DNA of 30,065 nucleotides from an uncultured Oscillospiraceae bacterium (GTDB taxonomy: Bacteria > Bacillota > Clostridia > Oscillospirales > Acutalibacteraceae): contig UQRS01000017.1 of assembly GCA_900543525.1 (NCBI GenBank), positions 1 through 30,065 on the forward strand, written 5' to 3'. The notes under the pieces were generated by a model. The model was given only the letters and a program-made list of their open reading frames with translations, did no database searches and was not told the DNA's origin. Made by a program: the position numbers and the translations under genes. Shown one piece after another: positions 1 through 6,669 of this stretch (the first letter of the stretch is position 1; the number at the start of each line of letters is the position of its first letter).

Positions 1-2
1 AC

Positions 3-260
3 TACGGCGTTTACTACGGCACCGGCAAGGATGTCCTGAACGACTATAAGAACGCTACGGCCGATCAGATCCGGCAGGTTGTGTTCGATAAGGGCGAGGA
101 TATAGACGTCTACACCGCTTACGGCTTCCGGCTGCGGAACGTGCTGGAGGAGCGGGTGCGTGCAGCTATGTTCTATGTGGAATATGAGCTGAACGGACAG
201 AGCTACATCCTGCTCAGTACGGTGGATGAGGTCAGGGTTGTCGCCGTGGCGGCAGAATAG
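3..260 (+). CDS. 3' end of an unrecognised gene (partial)
   Basis: The third forward frame is open from the window edge to a TAG at 258-260 and gives 85 residues, rich in Tyr, Val and Asp/Glu. It ends with a run of alternating hydrophobic residues (VRVVAVAAE), which suggests a beta-strand-rich C terminus. The start lies outside the window. The other two forward frames hit stops within the first 50 bases. I do not recognise the family and see no catalytic motif or membrane segment in this part. A perfect terminator follows about 45 bases downstream, which supports this as a real transcribed gene end. Confidence 0.7.
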   Translation, partial: YGVYYGTGKDVLNDYKNATADQIRQVVFDKGEDIDVYTAYGFRLRNVLEERVRAAMFYVEYELNGQSYILLSTVDEVRVVAVAAE

Positions 261-303
261 CCGCCCTGAATAAAGGAATACCTGCAGCTGACTGCAAAAC
301 GAA

Positions 304-343
304 CGCCTTATCCGGGTTGGATTTCGCCCGGATAAGGCGTTTT
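304..343. terminator. Rho-independent terminator, probably bidirectional
   Basis: A perfect 13-bp stem (304-316 with 327-339, arm CGCCTTATCCGGG) encloses a 10-nt loop and is followed by TTTT on the plus strand. On the minus strand the stem is followed by a T-rich stretch (TTCGTTTT). It can therefore end both the plus-strand gene finishing at 260 and the minus-strand racemase operon finishing at 475. Confidence 0.85.
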
Positions 344-474
344 GCTGTCCAGCGTTTGTATAAATGAAGCTGCGGAAAATTGTTCGTATTCACGCCAAAT
401 TGCCGCAAAAGGCGCCTCCCGTCCGCAAACGCGTACGCTCCGGCCGAAGGAATGCGGCGCCTCCCCTCCCGCCG

Positions 475-1542
475 TCAGATGTACAAAACCTCACACGGCT
501 TGAGGGCGAGCAAAATCTCCTCCGGGATGGTGCCGGTCGCCGTGGCCAGCGCGGCGATGTGGGCAAAATCGCGGAAGAGGATAACCTCCTCCCCCGGGCG
601 GGTGCCGGGAGGGCAGGCGGCATAGCACTGGCACATGAAAATGCCGCCGATCAGCGGCTCCTCCACCCCGCCGATAAAGACGGTGTGGTTCCGCCAGCCG
701 CGCAGAAAACCGATCGCGTATCCGATCGGCAGCATGGCGGCAAAGCCGTCCTCCGGCGCGGTATAGCTGCCGCAGTAGCCGATGGTCTCCCCCTTTTTTA
801 CCCGGCGAACCGAAAGCACCTCGGTCGAAACGGTGAAGGCGCTGTGCAGCCCCAATTCCGGCCGGTCGATCATGCCGTAGCTGACCGAACCCACCCTGGC
901 GCCGTTTACAAAATCCGGCCGGGGAAGGGAGAGCATCGCCTCTCCGCTCGGGATATGGATGATCGGAATGGAGGAGAGATCGACGTCGGCCGTCATCTCA
1001 GAGAAAAGCTCGACCTGCCGCTGCATGGCGGCAAGATCGGTCTCACTCGTCAGATGGGTGTAGAGTCCCTGCACGACGGCGTCAGACGCCGCCAGCAGCC
1101 CGTAAACCCGGTTGAAATCCGCCTTCGACCGGACGCCGTACCGGCCGAGGCCGGTATCCAGCTTGATGTGCACTCGCAGCCCCTTGTAAGCGCCGGCCGC
1201 AATTGCCTCCGCCAGCTCGGCCCCGTCAACCGTAACATCAATTGCTTGGTCGAGGCAGAGCGGCAGCTCCTCGGCGGTCGGCGGGTTGAGCATCAGAATG
1301 GGGATATCGGGATGATTGCGGCGGACGGCCTTTGCCTCCTCCAGATAGCAGACAACGAGATAGTCCGCTCCGCCCTCGATCATGGCGGCAGTAACCCGCC
1401 GGTCGAGTCCGTGGCCATAGGCGTCGGCCTTCACCACCGCCATATAGTAGGTATAGTCGGCGTACGCCCGCCGCAGGATCTGTATATTTTGCCGCAGGAC
1501 GGCCGTGTTGACGGTCAGCCGGATCCCTCTCAAGGGTTTCAT
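475..1542 (-). CDS. Alanine racemase-like PLP enzyme with altered signature motifs
   Basis: Fold-type III PLP racemase of the alanine racemase family, 355 residues against a usual 360-380. Visible: AVVKADAYGHG with the PLP lysine at 38; KLDTGLGRYG; THLTSETD; an Arg at 216 in ARVGSVSYG (the usual contact to the PLP ring nitrogen); and IGYCGSYTA with the likely catalytic Tyr at 246. Two usually invariant motifs differ. GYADG reads GYAIG (274-278), and MDQ reads MCQ (303-305). PLP chemistry is probably intact but the substrate may not be alanine. I chose the second ATG because it puts the lysine at 38, near the usual 39, and has AGGAAGG upstream, although the spacing of about 12 is long; an ATG at 1566 would add 8 residues. 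It is last in an operon behind the GatD-like gene, 39 bp away. Confidence 0.85.
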   Translation of the reverse strand: MKPLRGIRLTVNTAVLRQNIQILRRAYADYTYYMAVVKADAYGHGLDRRVTAAMIEGGADYLVVCYLEEAKAVRRNHPDIPILMLNPPTAEELPLCLDQAIDVTVDGAELAEAIAAGAYKGLRVHIKLDTGLGRYGVRSKADFNRVYGLLAASDAVVQGLYTHLTSETDLAAMQRQVELFSEMTADVDLSSIPIIHIPSGEAMLSLPRPDFVNGARVGSVSYGMIDRPELGLHSAFTVSTEVLSVRRVKKGETIGYCGSYTAPEDGFAAMLPIGYAIGFLRGWRNHTVFIGGVEEPLIGGIFMCQCYAACPPGTRPGEEVILFRDFAHIAALATATGTIPEEILLALKPCEVLYI

Positions 1543-1581
1543 GTTTTGAATCGTCCTTCCTGTCATCGGGGTTACCGGGAG

Positions 1582-2322
1582 TTACAGCTCGCTTTTTTTC
1601 GAGAGATTGAAGGCCTCCACCGCCGCCAGAGAGTCGGTTTCCAGCGGGAAATCGGGAAGCTCGGGCGCTTCGGCGCCCTTCCTTACCAGAATATCGCGGA
1701 GGATGTCGGCGAAAAACCAGGGGTTCTTGACAAACAGCGGGCCGAGGGTGTTGGTGGTGATCAGGTTTTTGTACCGCGTACCCTCCCCGTCGGTGTGGTT
1801 GTTTCCATAGCCGTAGAGCAGGTGTCCGAATACCTCGCACCCCTCCTTCGGCAGAAGGTCGATCATCTGAATCTGGCTGCCGGCGACCTTGCGCTCGACG
1901 CCGGCCGGCGTGCAGGTAAAGATCAGATCGTCGCCATAGGCCGCCTCCCGCTCGGCGCAGTCGTACCGCCCGATTCCCAGCCCCTTGTAGGAGGGACGGA
2001 AGATCCGTCTGACCTCATCGGCGAAAATACAGGCCGAGCTGCCCAGGGCGAGGATGTACCCGCCGGCTTCTATATATGCCTGCAGCGCGTCGCGGTCGCG
2101 CTGCAGCCGCTCGATAATCAGCGGAAAGGTCGACAGCTCTCCCGGAGAGAGGAGGAGCAGGTCGCTGCCGGAAAAGTCGATCGGCGCGTCCAGATCGTCC
2201 ACGCGTGAGATGGTGAGGTCAACCCCCATCTGCCCGGCCGTCCGCATGGCGGCGGGCACATTGCCCCGGTCGCCGTAAAGGTTCAGCAAATCGGGATAAA
2301 GATAGGTCAGCTTGCATTCCAT
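1582..2322 (-). CDS. GatD-like class I glutamine amidotransferase homologue lacking catalytic Cys and His
   Basis: 246 residues, matching GatD, the glutaminase subunit that feeds ammonia to MurT for lipid II isoglutamine amidation. Scaffold motifs are clear: N-terminal YPDLLNLYGDRGN, and later YGYGNN, EGTRYKN and the GPLFVKN segment. The active site is not. Where GatD has LxICGGYQ, this protein has LALGSSAC, so the nucleophile position (94) is Gly; the nearest Cys is at 98. The usual GTYLHGP histidine is Leu 183 (TNTLGP). The usual ENHGG loop is also absent. I infer a non-glutaminase partner of the adjacent MurT-like protein. The ATG at 2320-2322 has GGGAGG seven bases upstream, and the gap to the MurT-like stop is four bases, so translation is probably coupled. 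Confidence 0.85.
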   Translation of the reverse strand: MECKLTYLYPDLLNLYGDRGNVPAAMRTAGQMGVDLTISRVDDLDAPIDFSGSDLLLLSPGELSTFPLIIERLQRDRDALQAYIEAGGYILALGSSACIFADEVRRIFRPSYKGLGIGRYDCAEREAAYGDDLIFTCTPAGVERKVAGSQIQMIDLLPKEGCEVFGHLLYGYGNNHTDGEGTRYKNLITTNTLGPLFVKNPWFFADILRDILVRKGAEAPELPDFPLETDSLAAVEAFNLSKKSEL

Positions 2323-2326
2323 TTCC

Positions 2327-3685
2327 TTACACCTCCCGGGTTTTCTGCTCGGCCGCAGCCTTGATTTCATGGAAGATTTTCAGCAGCGTGATCAGATACA
2401 CCTGATTGCTCTTACAGCGCCCGACCGCGGCCAGAATCTCCTCCGGGTCGGTGGTGGGAAGAATCTCGATCTTCTCCTTCGGGCAGCCGGCCAGCAAGAG
2501 GCGGTTGGCCATATCGGCGCAGGTTGTCTTTTCAAAGCAGATGAATTTCTCCACATCGCCGGCCAGCATACCGTCAAAGTCGCAGTCGTAGCTGTAGAAG
2601 GTATTGGAGTAGTGCGGAATCACGTCGTCGATGGTGCAGAGCCCAAGCAGGACAACCTTTCTTCCCTTGTCGGCGGCGATGGCGTCCAGCGCAGATTGCA
2701 GCGTGTCGGGGTTTTCCTGCTTTGTGCGCATGTAATGGATGGTTTTCTCCCCCAAAACGGCCTGATCAATCCGCCCCTCGATATTTACAAAGCTGTCATA
2801 AGCCGCAAGAACCCGCTCCTCCGCAAGTCCGAGGGTGCGGGCCACTGCGATTGCGGCGGCGTAGTTATAAACCATAAAGGGCGCCTTGTAGGGCATGGTG
2901 AAGGATTTTCCGTTGGTTTCGGCTTTTCCGGCCGCAAAATCCACGTTTTCCACAAGAAAGTCCGGCTTTGCAAGACTCTCATGACCGCAGGCGGTGCAGT
3001 GAAAGCGCCCCAGGTTACTGAGGTTATAATAGTCGAACGTCACCCGGTGATGACACTTCGGACAGGGCTGCGTGACGTCGAGCGAGCCGTGTTTTTCATA
3101 GGCGCAGGGCATCCGGTCCACCCCGTAATAAACGACCGGGTTGCCGAGCGATTCGAACGATTTGACCCGCGGCTCGTCGTTGTTGAGGTAGAGGGTGACC
3201 CCCTCCGGAATGTGGTCGTACAGCATGTTGTAGATGTATTCGGGATAGCCGTTTCTGGCTACCTGGTCGGTCTGGATATTGGTCAGCACCAGATGCCCGA
3301 CCGGAATCCAGTCGAGGATATATTTGAGTGTGCGCTCGTCCACCTCCAGAATGATGTAGCCATCCTTGATCCGGCCGGACATCCTGCTGTTTTTGATAAA
3401 GCAGGTCGCAATCCCCGAGCGCAGGTTGGCGCCGGCCAGGTTGGCGATCACCTTCTCTCCGCAGGCGCGGAAGATGTGGGTGATCAGGTTGGTGGTGCTC
3501 GATTTTCCGTTGGTGCCGGTGATGAGGATGACCTTTTCCTTCTCGATCCCCTTGAATTTGGAGATAAAGTTTTTGTCCAGCTTTAAAATCTGACGGCCGG
3601 CAAAGCTTGTCCCGCGCCGGTTGTCGAGAAGATCAACGATCCGGGCGATCAGCTTGGCTGCCCACAGCTCAAGAATAAATCGCAT
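2327..3685 (-). CDS. MurT-like Mur ligase family protein (DUF1727-type), divergent
   Basis: 452 residues. Mur ligases couple ATP hydrolysis to amide bond formation; MurT amidates lipid II together with GatD. Visible: ATP-binding loop ITGTNGKSST (Lys 61), AGANLRSGIAT, LEVDE, TNIQTDQ, and a four-Cys zinc ribbon (208, 211, 230, 233) inserted as in MurT. Divergent points: the canonical KNPaGfN stretch reads KQENPDTLQ, the ADGRDvSWlWD stretch is mostly lost though a YDCDFD remains (Asp 367 at the MurT triad position), and the C-terminal TYTAml motif is absent. I infer an ATP-using ligase with a different acceptor or amine. The ATG at 3683-3685 with GGAAG seven bases upstream was chosen; a TTG at 3736 would be longer but has no ribosome site. 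First gene of the operon. Confidence 0.85.
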   Translation of the reverse strand: MRFILELWAAKLIARIVDLLDNRRGTSFAGRQILKLDKNFISKFKGIEKEKVILITGTNGKSSTTNLITHIFRACGEKVIANLAGANLRSGIATCFIKNSRMSGRIKDGYIILEVDERTLKYILDWIPVGHLVLTNIQTDQVARNGYPEYIYNMLYDHIPEGVTLYLNNDEPRVKSFESLGNPVVYYGVDRMPCAYEKHGSLDVTQPCPKCHHRVTFDYYNLSNLGRFHCTACGHESLAKPDFLVENVDFAAGKAETNGKSFTMPYKAPFMVYNYAAAIAVARTLGLAEERVLAAYDSFVNIEGRIDQAVLGEKTIHYMRTKQENPDTLQSALDAIAADKGRKVVLLGLCTIDDVIPHYSNTFYSYDCDFDGMLAGDVEKFICFEKTTCADMANRLLLAGCPKEKIEILPTTDPEEILAAVGRCKSNQVYLITLLKIFHEIKAAAEQKTREV

Positions 3686-3887
3686 TTTACCACTTCCATG
3701 CTTTTTGTTTTTAAGTTTCTTACCATCGACTGACAAGGGAAAACACGCTTTCCGGCGGCCATGACAGGCACCGGATGTCGCCTACGTCCCCGATGGGCAC
3801 CGTCCCGCCTGCATCTCAAAAGCCAAAAATCACTCGAAAATTCATCGCTGGCAGGTGCAAAGCATTCCTTTCCTTGTAACCGATGGT

Positions 3888-3935
3888 GTTATACACTAAT
3901 ATTAACATTCTATCAAAAAAGCAGGGGCAGGTCAA
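3888..3935 (-). promoter_or_regulatory. Promoter(s) of the MurT-like operon
   Basis: On the minus strand TTGACC (3930-3935) is followed after 17 bp by TAGAAT (3907-3912). A second overlapping pair, TTGATA then 17 bp then TATAAC (3888-3893), starts inside the first -10 region. Either gives a leader of roughly 200 nt before the MurT-like start. These are sequence matches only. Confidence 0.6.
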
Positions 3936-3980
3936 TCGTTCCGACGCATTTTCCCGAATTCTCTCTTTTCTTTGTCGGAT

Positions 3981-4009
3981 TTGACCGGGCAGGCCGTCTG
4001 GTGTATAAT
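3981..4009 (+). promoter_or_regulatory. Sigma-70 promoter of tadA
   Basis: TTGACC (3981-3986), exactly 17 bp, then a consensus TATAAT (4004-4009). The expected start near 4016 leaves a leader of about 100 nt before tadA. The match is close to ideal, so this is one of the stronger promoters in the window. Confidence 0.8.
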
Positions 4010-4113
4010 AAACAAATACATTTTGATGTCAGAAGGGTTTTATGGGTCGGCCGACAGAAAAAAGCCTCCCCGCCCTCGGCTTCAGATATTCCCGAAGAAA
4101 AGGAGGCAGCGGG

Positions 4114-4659
4114 ATGGATGAAATTTTCATGCAGGCCGCGATAGAGCAGGCCAGGCAGGCTGCCGCCGTGGGGGAGGTTCCGGTTGGCGCCGTCGTCGTG
4201 CGGGAGGGGAAAATCCTCTCGTTCGGGAAAAATCGGCGGGAAACCGATAAAAACGCGCTGGCGCACGCCGAGCTGGAGGCCATCTCGGCCGCCTGCGCCG
4301 CGCTGGGCGGCTGGCGGTTATCCGGCTGCACCCTCTATGTCACGCTGGAGCCATGTCCCATGTGCGCCGGGGCGATTATCAACGCCCGGCTGGATCGGGT
4401 GGTGTTCGGCGCCTATGACCGGAAGGCAGGCTCGGTCTGCTCCATGCAGGAGATGTTCGCCTACCCCTACAACCACCGGCCGGACTGGACCGGCGGCGTG
4501 CTGGAGGAGGCGTGCGCCGGATTGCTGTCCGATTTCTTTCGGCGGCTGCGCACCGGCCGTAAGGCGTGCGCCGGGCTGGGCGAGCATACCGGCCAGAGCG
4601 AGCGCACCGGGTCAAACGGACAGAATGGGCAGGACAAGGTCTCCGGCACGCAGCGCTGA
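4114..4659 (+). CDS. tadA: tRNA-specific adenosine deaminase
   Basis: Deaminates the wobble adenosine (A34) of tRNA-Arg to inosine in the cytoplasm. 181 residues. The zinc-deaminase motifs are complete: HAE at 51-53 (zinc His and proton-shuttle Glu) and PCPMC at 80-84 (two zinc cysteines), followed by the family-typical AGAIINARL and KAGSV. The ATG at 4114 sits seven bases after AAGGAGG; an in-frame ATG at 4042 lacks such a site. The last 25 or so residues after the family core form a Gly/Gln/Thr/Ser-rich hydrophilic tail, longer than usual. First gene of a run with the TatD-family gene and the AEC transporter. Confidence 0.93.
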   Translation: MDEIFMQAAIEQARQAAAVGEVPVGAVVVREGKILSFGKNRRETDKNALAHAELEAISAACAALGGWRLSGCTLYVTLEPCPMCAGAIINARLDRVVFGAYDRKAGSVCSMQEMFAYPYNHRPDWTGGVLEEACAGLLSDFFRRLRTGRKACAGLGEHTGQSERTGSNGQNGQDKVSGTQR

Positions 4660-4743
4660 GGAAAGCCGTGACCGCCCGAAATCCCGGGCAAATCTGCCGG
4701 GGGCAAGTTTTCCCAAAAAATTTGAAACAGGAGGGTATTCCGG

Positions 4744-5535
4744 ATGTTTACCGAATATGCAAAGCCTCTTTCAGGGCGGATTGTTTTTGATTCCCACGCC
4801 CATTACGATGACGAGGCCTTTGACCCCGACCGGGACGAGCTGCTGGCCGCTTTGCCGCAGCAGGGAATCTGCGGCGTGATCAATTGCGGCAGCGACCTTG
4901 CGTCGAGCGAAACCAGCCTCCGCTTGGCGGAAAGCTATCCCTACATCTACGCCGCGGTGGGCGTGCACCCGCATGAGGCGGCCGCCGTGCCGGAGGATTA
5001 TCTCGCCCGGATCAGTCGGCTGGCCGCCCACCCGAAGGCGGTCGCCATTGGGGAGATCGGGCTGGATTATCACTACGATTTCTCTCCCCGGGAGGTGCAG
5101 ATTTCCCTGCTTTCGGCGCAGCTCCGGCTTGCAAATGAGCTTGGACTGCCGGTGATTCTCCACGACCGGGAGGCGCACAGCGATATGATCGAGCTTCTCG
5201 AAAAATATCGGCCGCGCGGTGTGGTGCATTGCTTTTCCGGAAGTGTGGAGCTGGCCGAGCGCACCCTGCGGCTTGGAATGTACATCGGACTTGGCGGCGC
5301 GGTTACCTTCAAGAATGCCCGAAAGCCGGTGGAGGTTGCGCGGATGGTTCCGCCCGACCGCCTTTTGCTGGAGACCGACGCGCCCTATATGACGCCGGTG
5401 CCCTTCCGGGGGAAGCGCTGCGACTCGACCTGCATTCCCATAACGGCCGAGGCGATCGCCGGCATACGCGGCATTTCGCGGGACGAGTTGCTTTTGCAGT
5501 GTAAGAAGAATACCGAAACTTTATTTAGAATATAA
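4744..5535 (+). CDS. TatD family metal-dependent hydrolase
   Basis: TIM-barrel metallohydrolase of the TatD/YcfH family; members are metal-dependent DNases, and some have been proposed to act on D-aminoacyl-tRNA or RNA. 263 residues, a typical length. Metal ligands are visible in order: HAH at 18-20, Glu 104 in GEIGLDYH, His 140 in ILHDREA, His 162 in HCFSGS, and Asp 212 in LETDAPYM. The ATG follows AGGAGGG by eight bases. It lies 84 bp after tadA and 15 bp before the transporter gene, so co-transcription is likely. Confidence 0.92.
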   Translation: MFTEYAKPLSGRIVFDSHAHYDDEAFDPDRDELLAALPQQGICGVINCGSDLASSETSLRLAESYPYIYAAVGVHPHEAAAVPEDYLARISRLAAHPKAVAIGEIGLDYHYDFSPREVQISLLSAQLRLANELGLPVILHDREAHSDMIELLEKYRPRGVVHCFSGSVELAERTLRLGMYIGLGGAVTFKNARKPVEVARMVPPDRLLLETDAPYMTPVPFRGKRCDSTCIPITAEAIAGIRGISRDELLLQCKKNTETLFRI

Positions 5536-5550
5536 AAGGACAGAAGGAAT

Positions 5551-6486
5551 ATGAGCTTTTGGTCATATGCCGGCAGCGTCGGCACACAGGTTTTGATTCT
5601 CTTTATTTTAATGGCGGTTGGATTTGTCGCGACAAAGGTTGGCTTGATTACGGAAAAAGGCTCGGCACAGCTGGTGGATCTGCTGCTTTACATTGTAACG
5701 CCGGCGGTGATTATCAATGCCTTTTTGCAAATGGAGTATACGAAGGAGCGGCTGACCTATATTGTGATTATGGCCGGCTGCGTTCTGCTGGTGCATCTTT
5801 TGGGCTTTGCGGTGGCACTGCCGGTTTTTGGCCGTGCGCCGCTACAGCAGAAATCCATCCTCAGGCTGAGCGTTGTTTTCTCCAACTGCGGCTTTATGTC
5901 TCTGCCGCTGGCCAGCGCTCTTTTCGGGCCGGAGGGGGTTTTCCTCGTCTCCATTTATGTGGTGATGCACAATGTCATCGTCTGGACGGCCGGCGTCGCC
6001 CTCTTCCCCGGCGGCCGCATATCCGTGGTGAAGGCGATCCTGAATCCCGGTACAATCGGTGTGGCTGTGGGGCTGCCGCTTTTCCTGCTCGGCGTCCATC
6101 TGCCGGAGGCGGTTCTGCAGCCGATCGGATACATCGCCGACCTCAACACGCCGGTGGCCATGCTGGCGATCGGGTATTTTATGGCCGGCACCATCCTGCG
6201 GCCGCAAAAGGGAGACGACCGGGTTCTGCTGGTTTCTCTGCTGCGGCTGGTGGCCGTGCCGCTGCTGGCGCTTTGCCTGCTGCGCGCCCTCCCGGTGCCG
6301 AGGTTGGTTTTCCTCGCCTGCATGCTGCCGGCCTGCGCCCCGACGGCGGCCAATGCCGTTATGTTCGCCGAAAAGTTCGGCGGAGACACCGACTGCGGCG
6401 CGCGAATTATCTCGATTTCCACGCTGCTGTCGGCGCTGAGTATGCCGCTTTTGCTCTCGGCTGCCCAGATGGTGTCGAGAGGATAG
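5551..6486 (+). CDS. AEC-family (auxin efflux carrier-like) membrane transporter
   Basis: 311 residues, almost entirely hydrophobic, with about ten predicted membrane segments in two halves separated by a more polar centre near residues 150-165, as expected for bacterial AEC transporters of organic acids or malonate/malate-like substrates. The segment SNCGFMSLPLA near residue 115 and PACAPTAANAVMFAEKFGG near 265-283 are typical family motifs (Asn/Gly/Pro breaks in the crossing helices). The substrate cannot be read from sequence. It starts 15 bp after the TatD-family stop, with AAAGGA upstream. Confidence 0.85.
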   Translation: MSFWSYAGSVGTQVLILFILMAVGFVATKVGLITEKGSAQLVDLLLYIVTPAVIINAFLQMEYTKERLTYIVIMAGCVLLVHLLGFAVALPVFGRAPLQQKSILRLSVVFSNCGFMSLPLASALFGPEGVFLVSIYVVMHNVIVWTAGVALFPGGRISVVKAILNPGTIGVAVGLPLFLLGVHLPEAVLQPIGYIADLNTPVAMLAIGYFMAGTILRPQKGDDRVLLVSLLRLVAVPLLALCLLRALPVPRLVFLACMLPACAPTAANAVMFAEKFGGDTDCGARIISISTLLSALSMPLLLSAAQMVSRG

Positions 6487-6537
6487 CCTTTTTGTCGGAT
6501 ATTCCGCATAAAATTTTTATATTTTATTAAAATAAAC

Positions 6538-6566
6538 TTGTATTTTTTGCCGAGACGCAGTAAAAT
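6538..6566 (+). promoter_or_regulatory. Candidate promoter of the membrane pyrophosphatase
   Basis: TTGTAT (6538-6543), 17 bp, TAAAAT (6561-6566). It lies about 100 bases ahead of the pyrophosphatase start, in an AT-rich patch. Moderate match only. Confidence 0.5.
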
Positions 6567-6669
6567 GTTTTATGTTAAACCCGGTCGGGGGCATTTGACT
6601 TTGGCAGCATACATTTCCTCCATCCGGTTTAATGCTTTACCAACATTTTGGGAAAAAGGGGAGTCAGAT

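Larger units (their letters stand above)
3686..4113. other. Divergent intergenic region between the MurT-like operon and tadA
   Basis: The region holds two outward-facing sigma-70 promoters, one per strand. The part from about 3686 to 3890 would be the untranslated leader of the MurT-like operon. It is GC-rich, with related GGTGCC/GGCACC segments that could pair. I do not recognise a riboswitch class and see no convincing gene in it. Confidence 0.5.

Noticed and set aside
364..2208. 614-residue plus-strand ORF opposite the racemase-like and GatD-like genes
   Set aside because: The opposite strand encodes recognisable proteins with intact family motifs and ribosome sites. This ORF is a GC-rich shadow with no recognisable domain.
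2312..3586. 424-residue plus-strand ORF opposite the MurT-like gene
   Set aside because: No ribosome site or recognisable domain; the minus strand carries the Mur ligase motifs.
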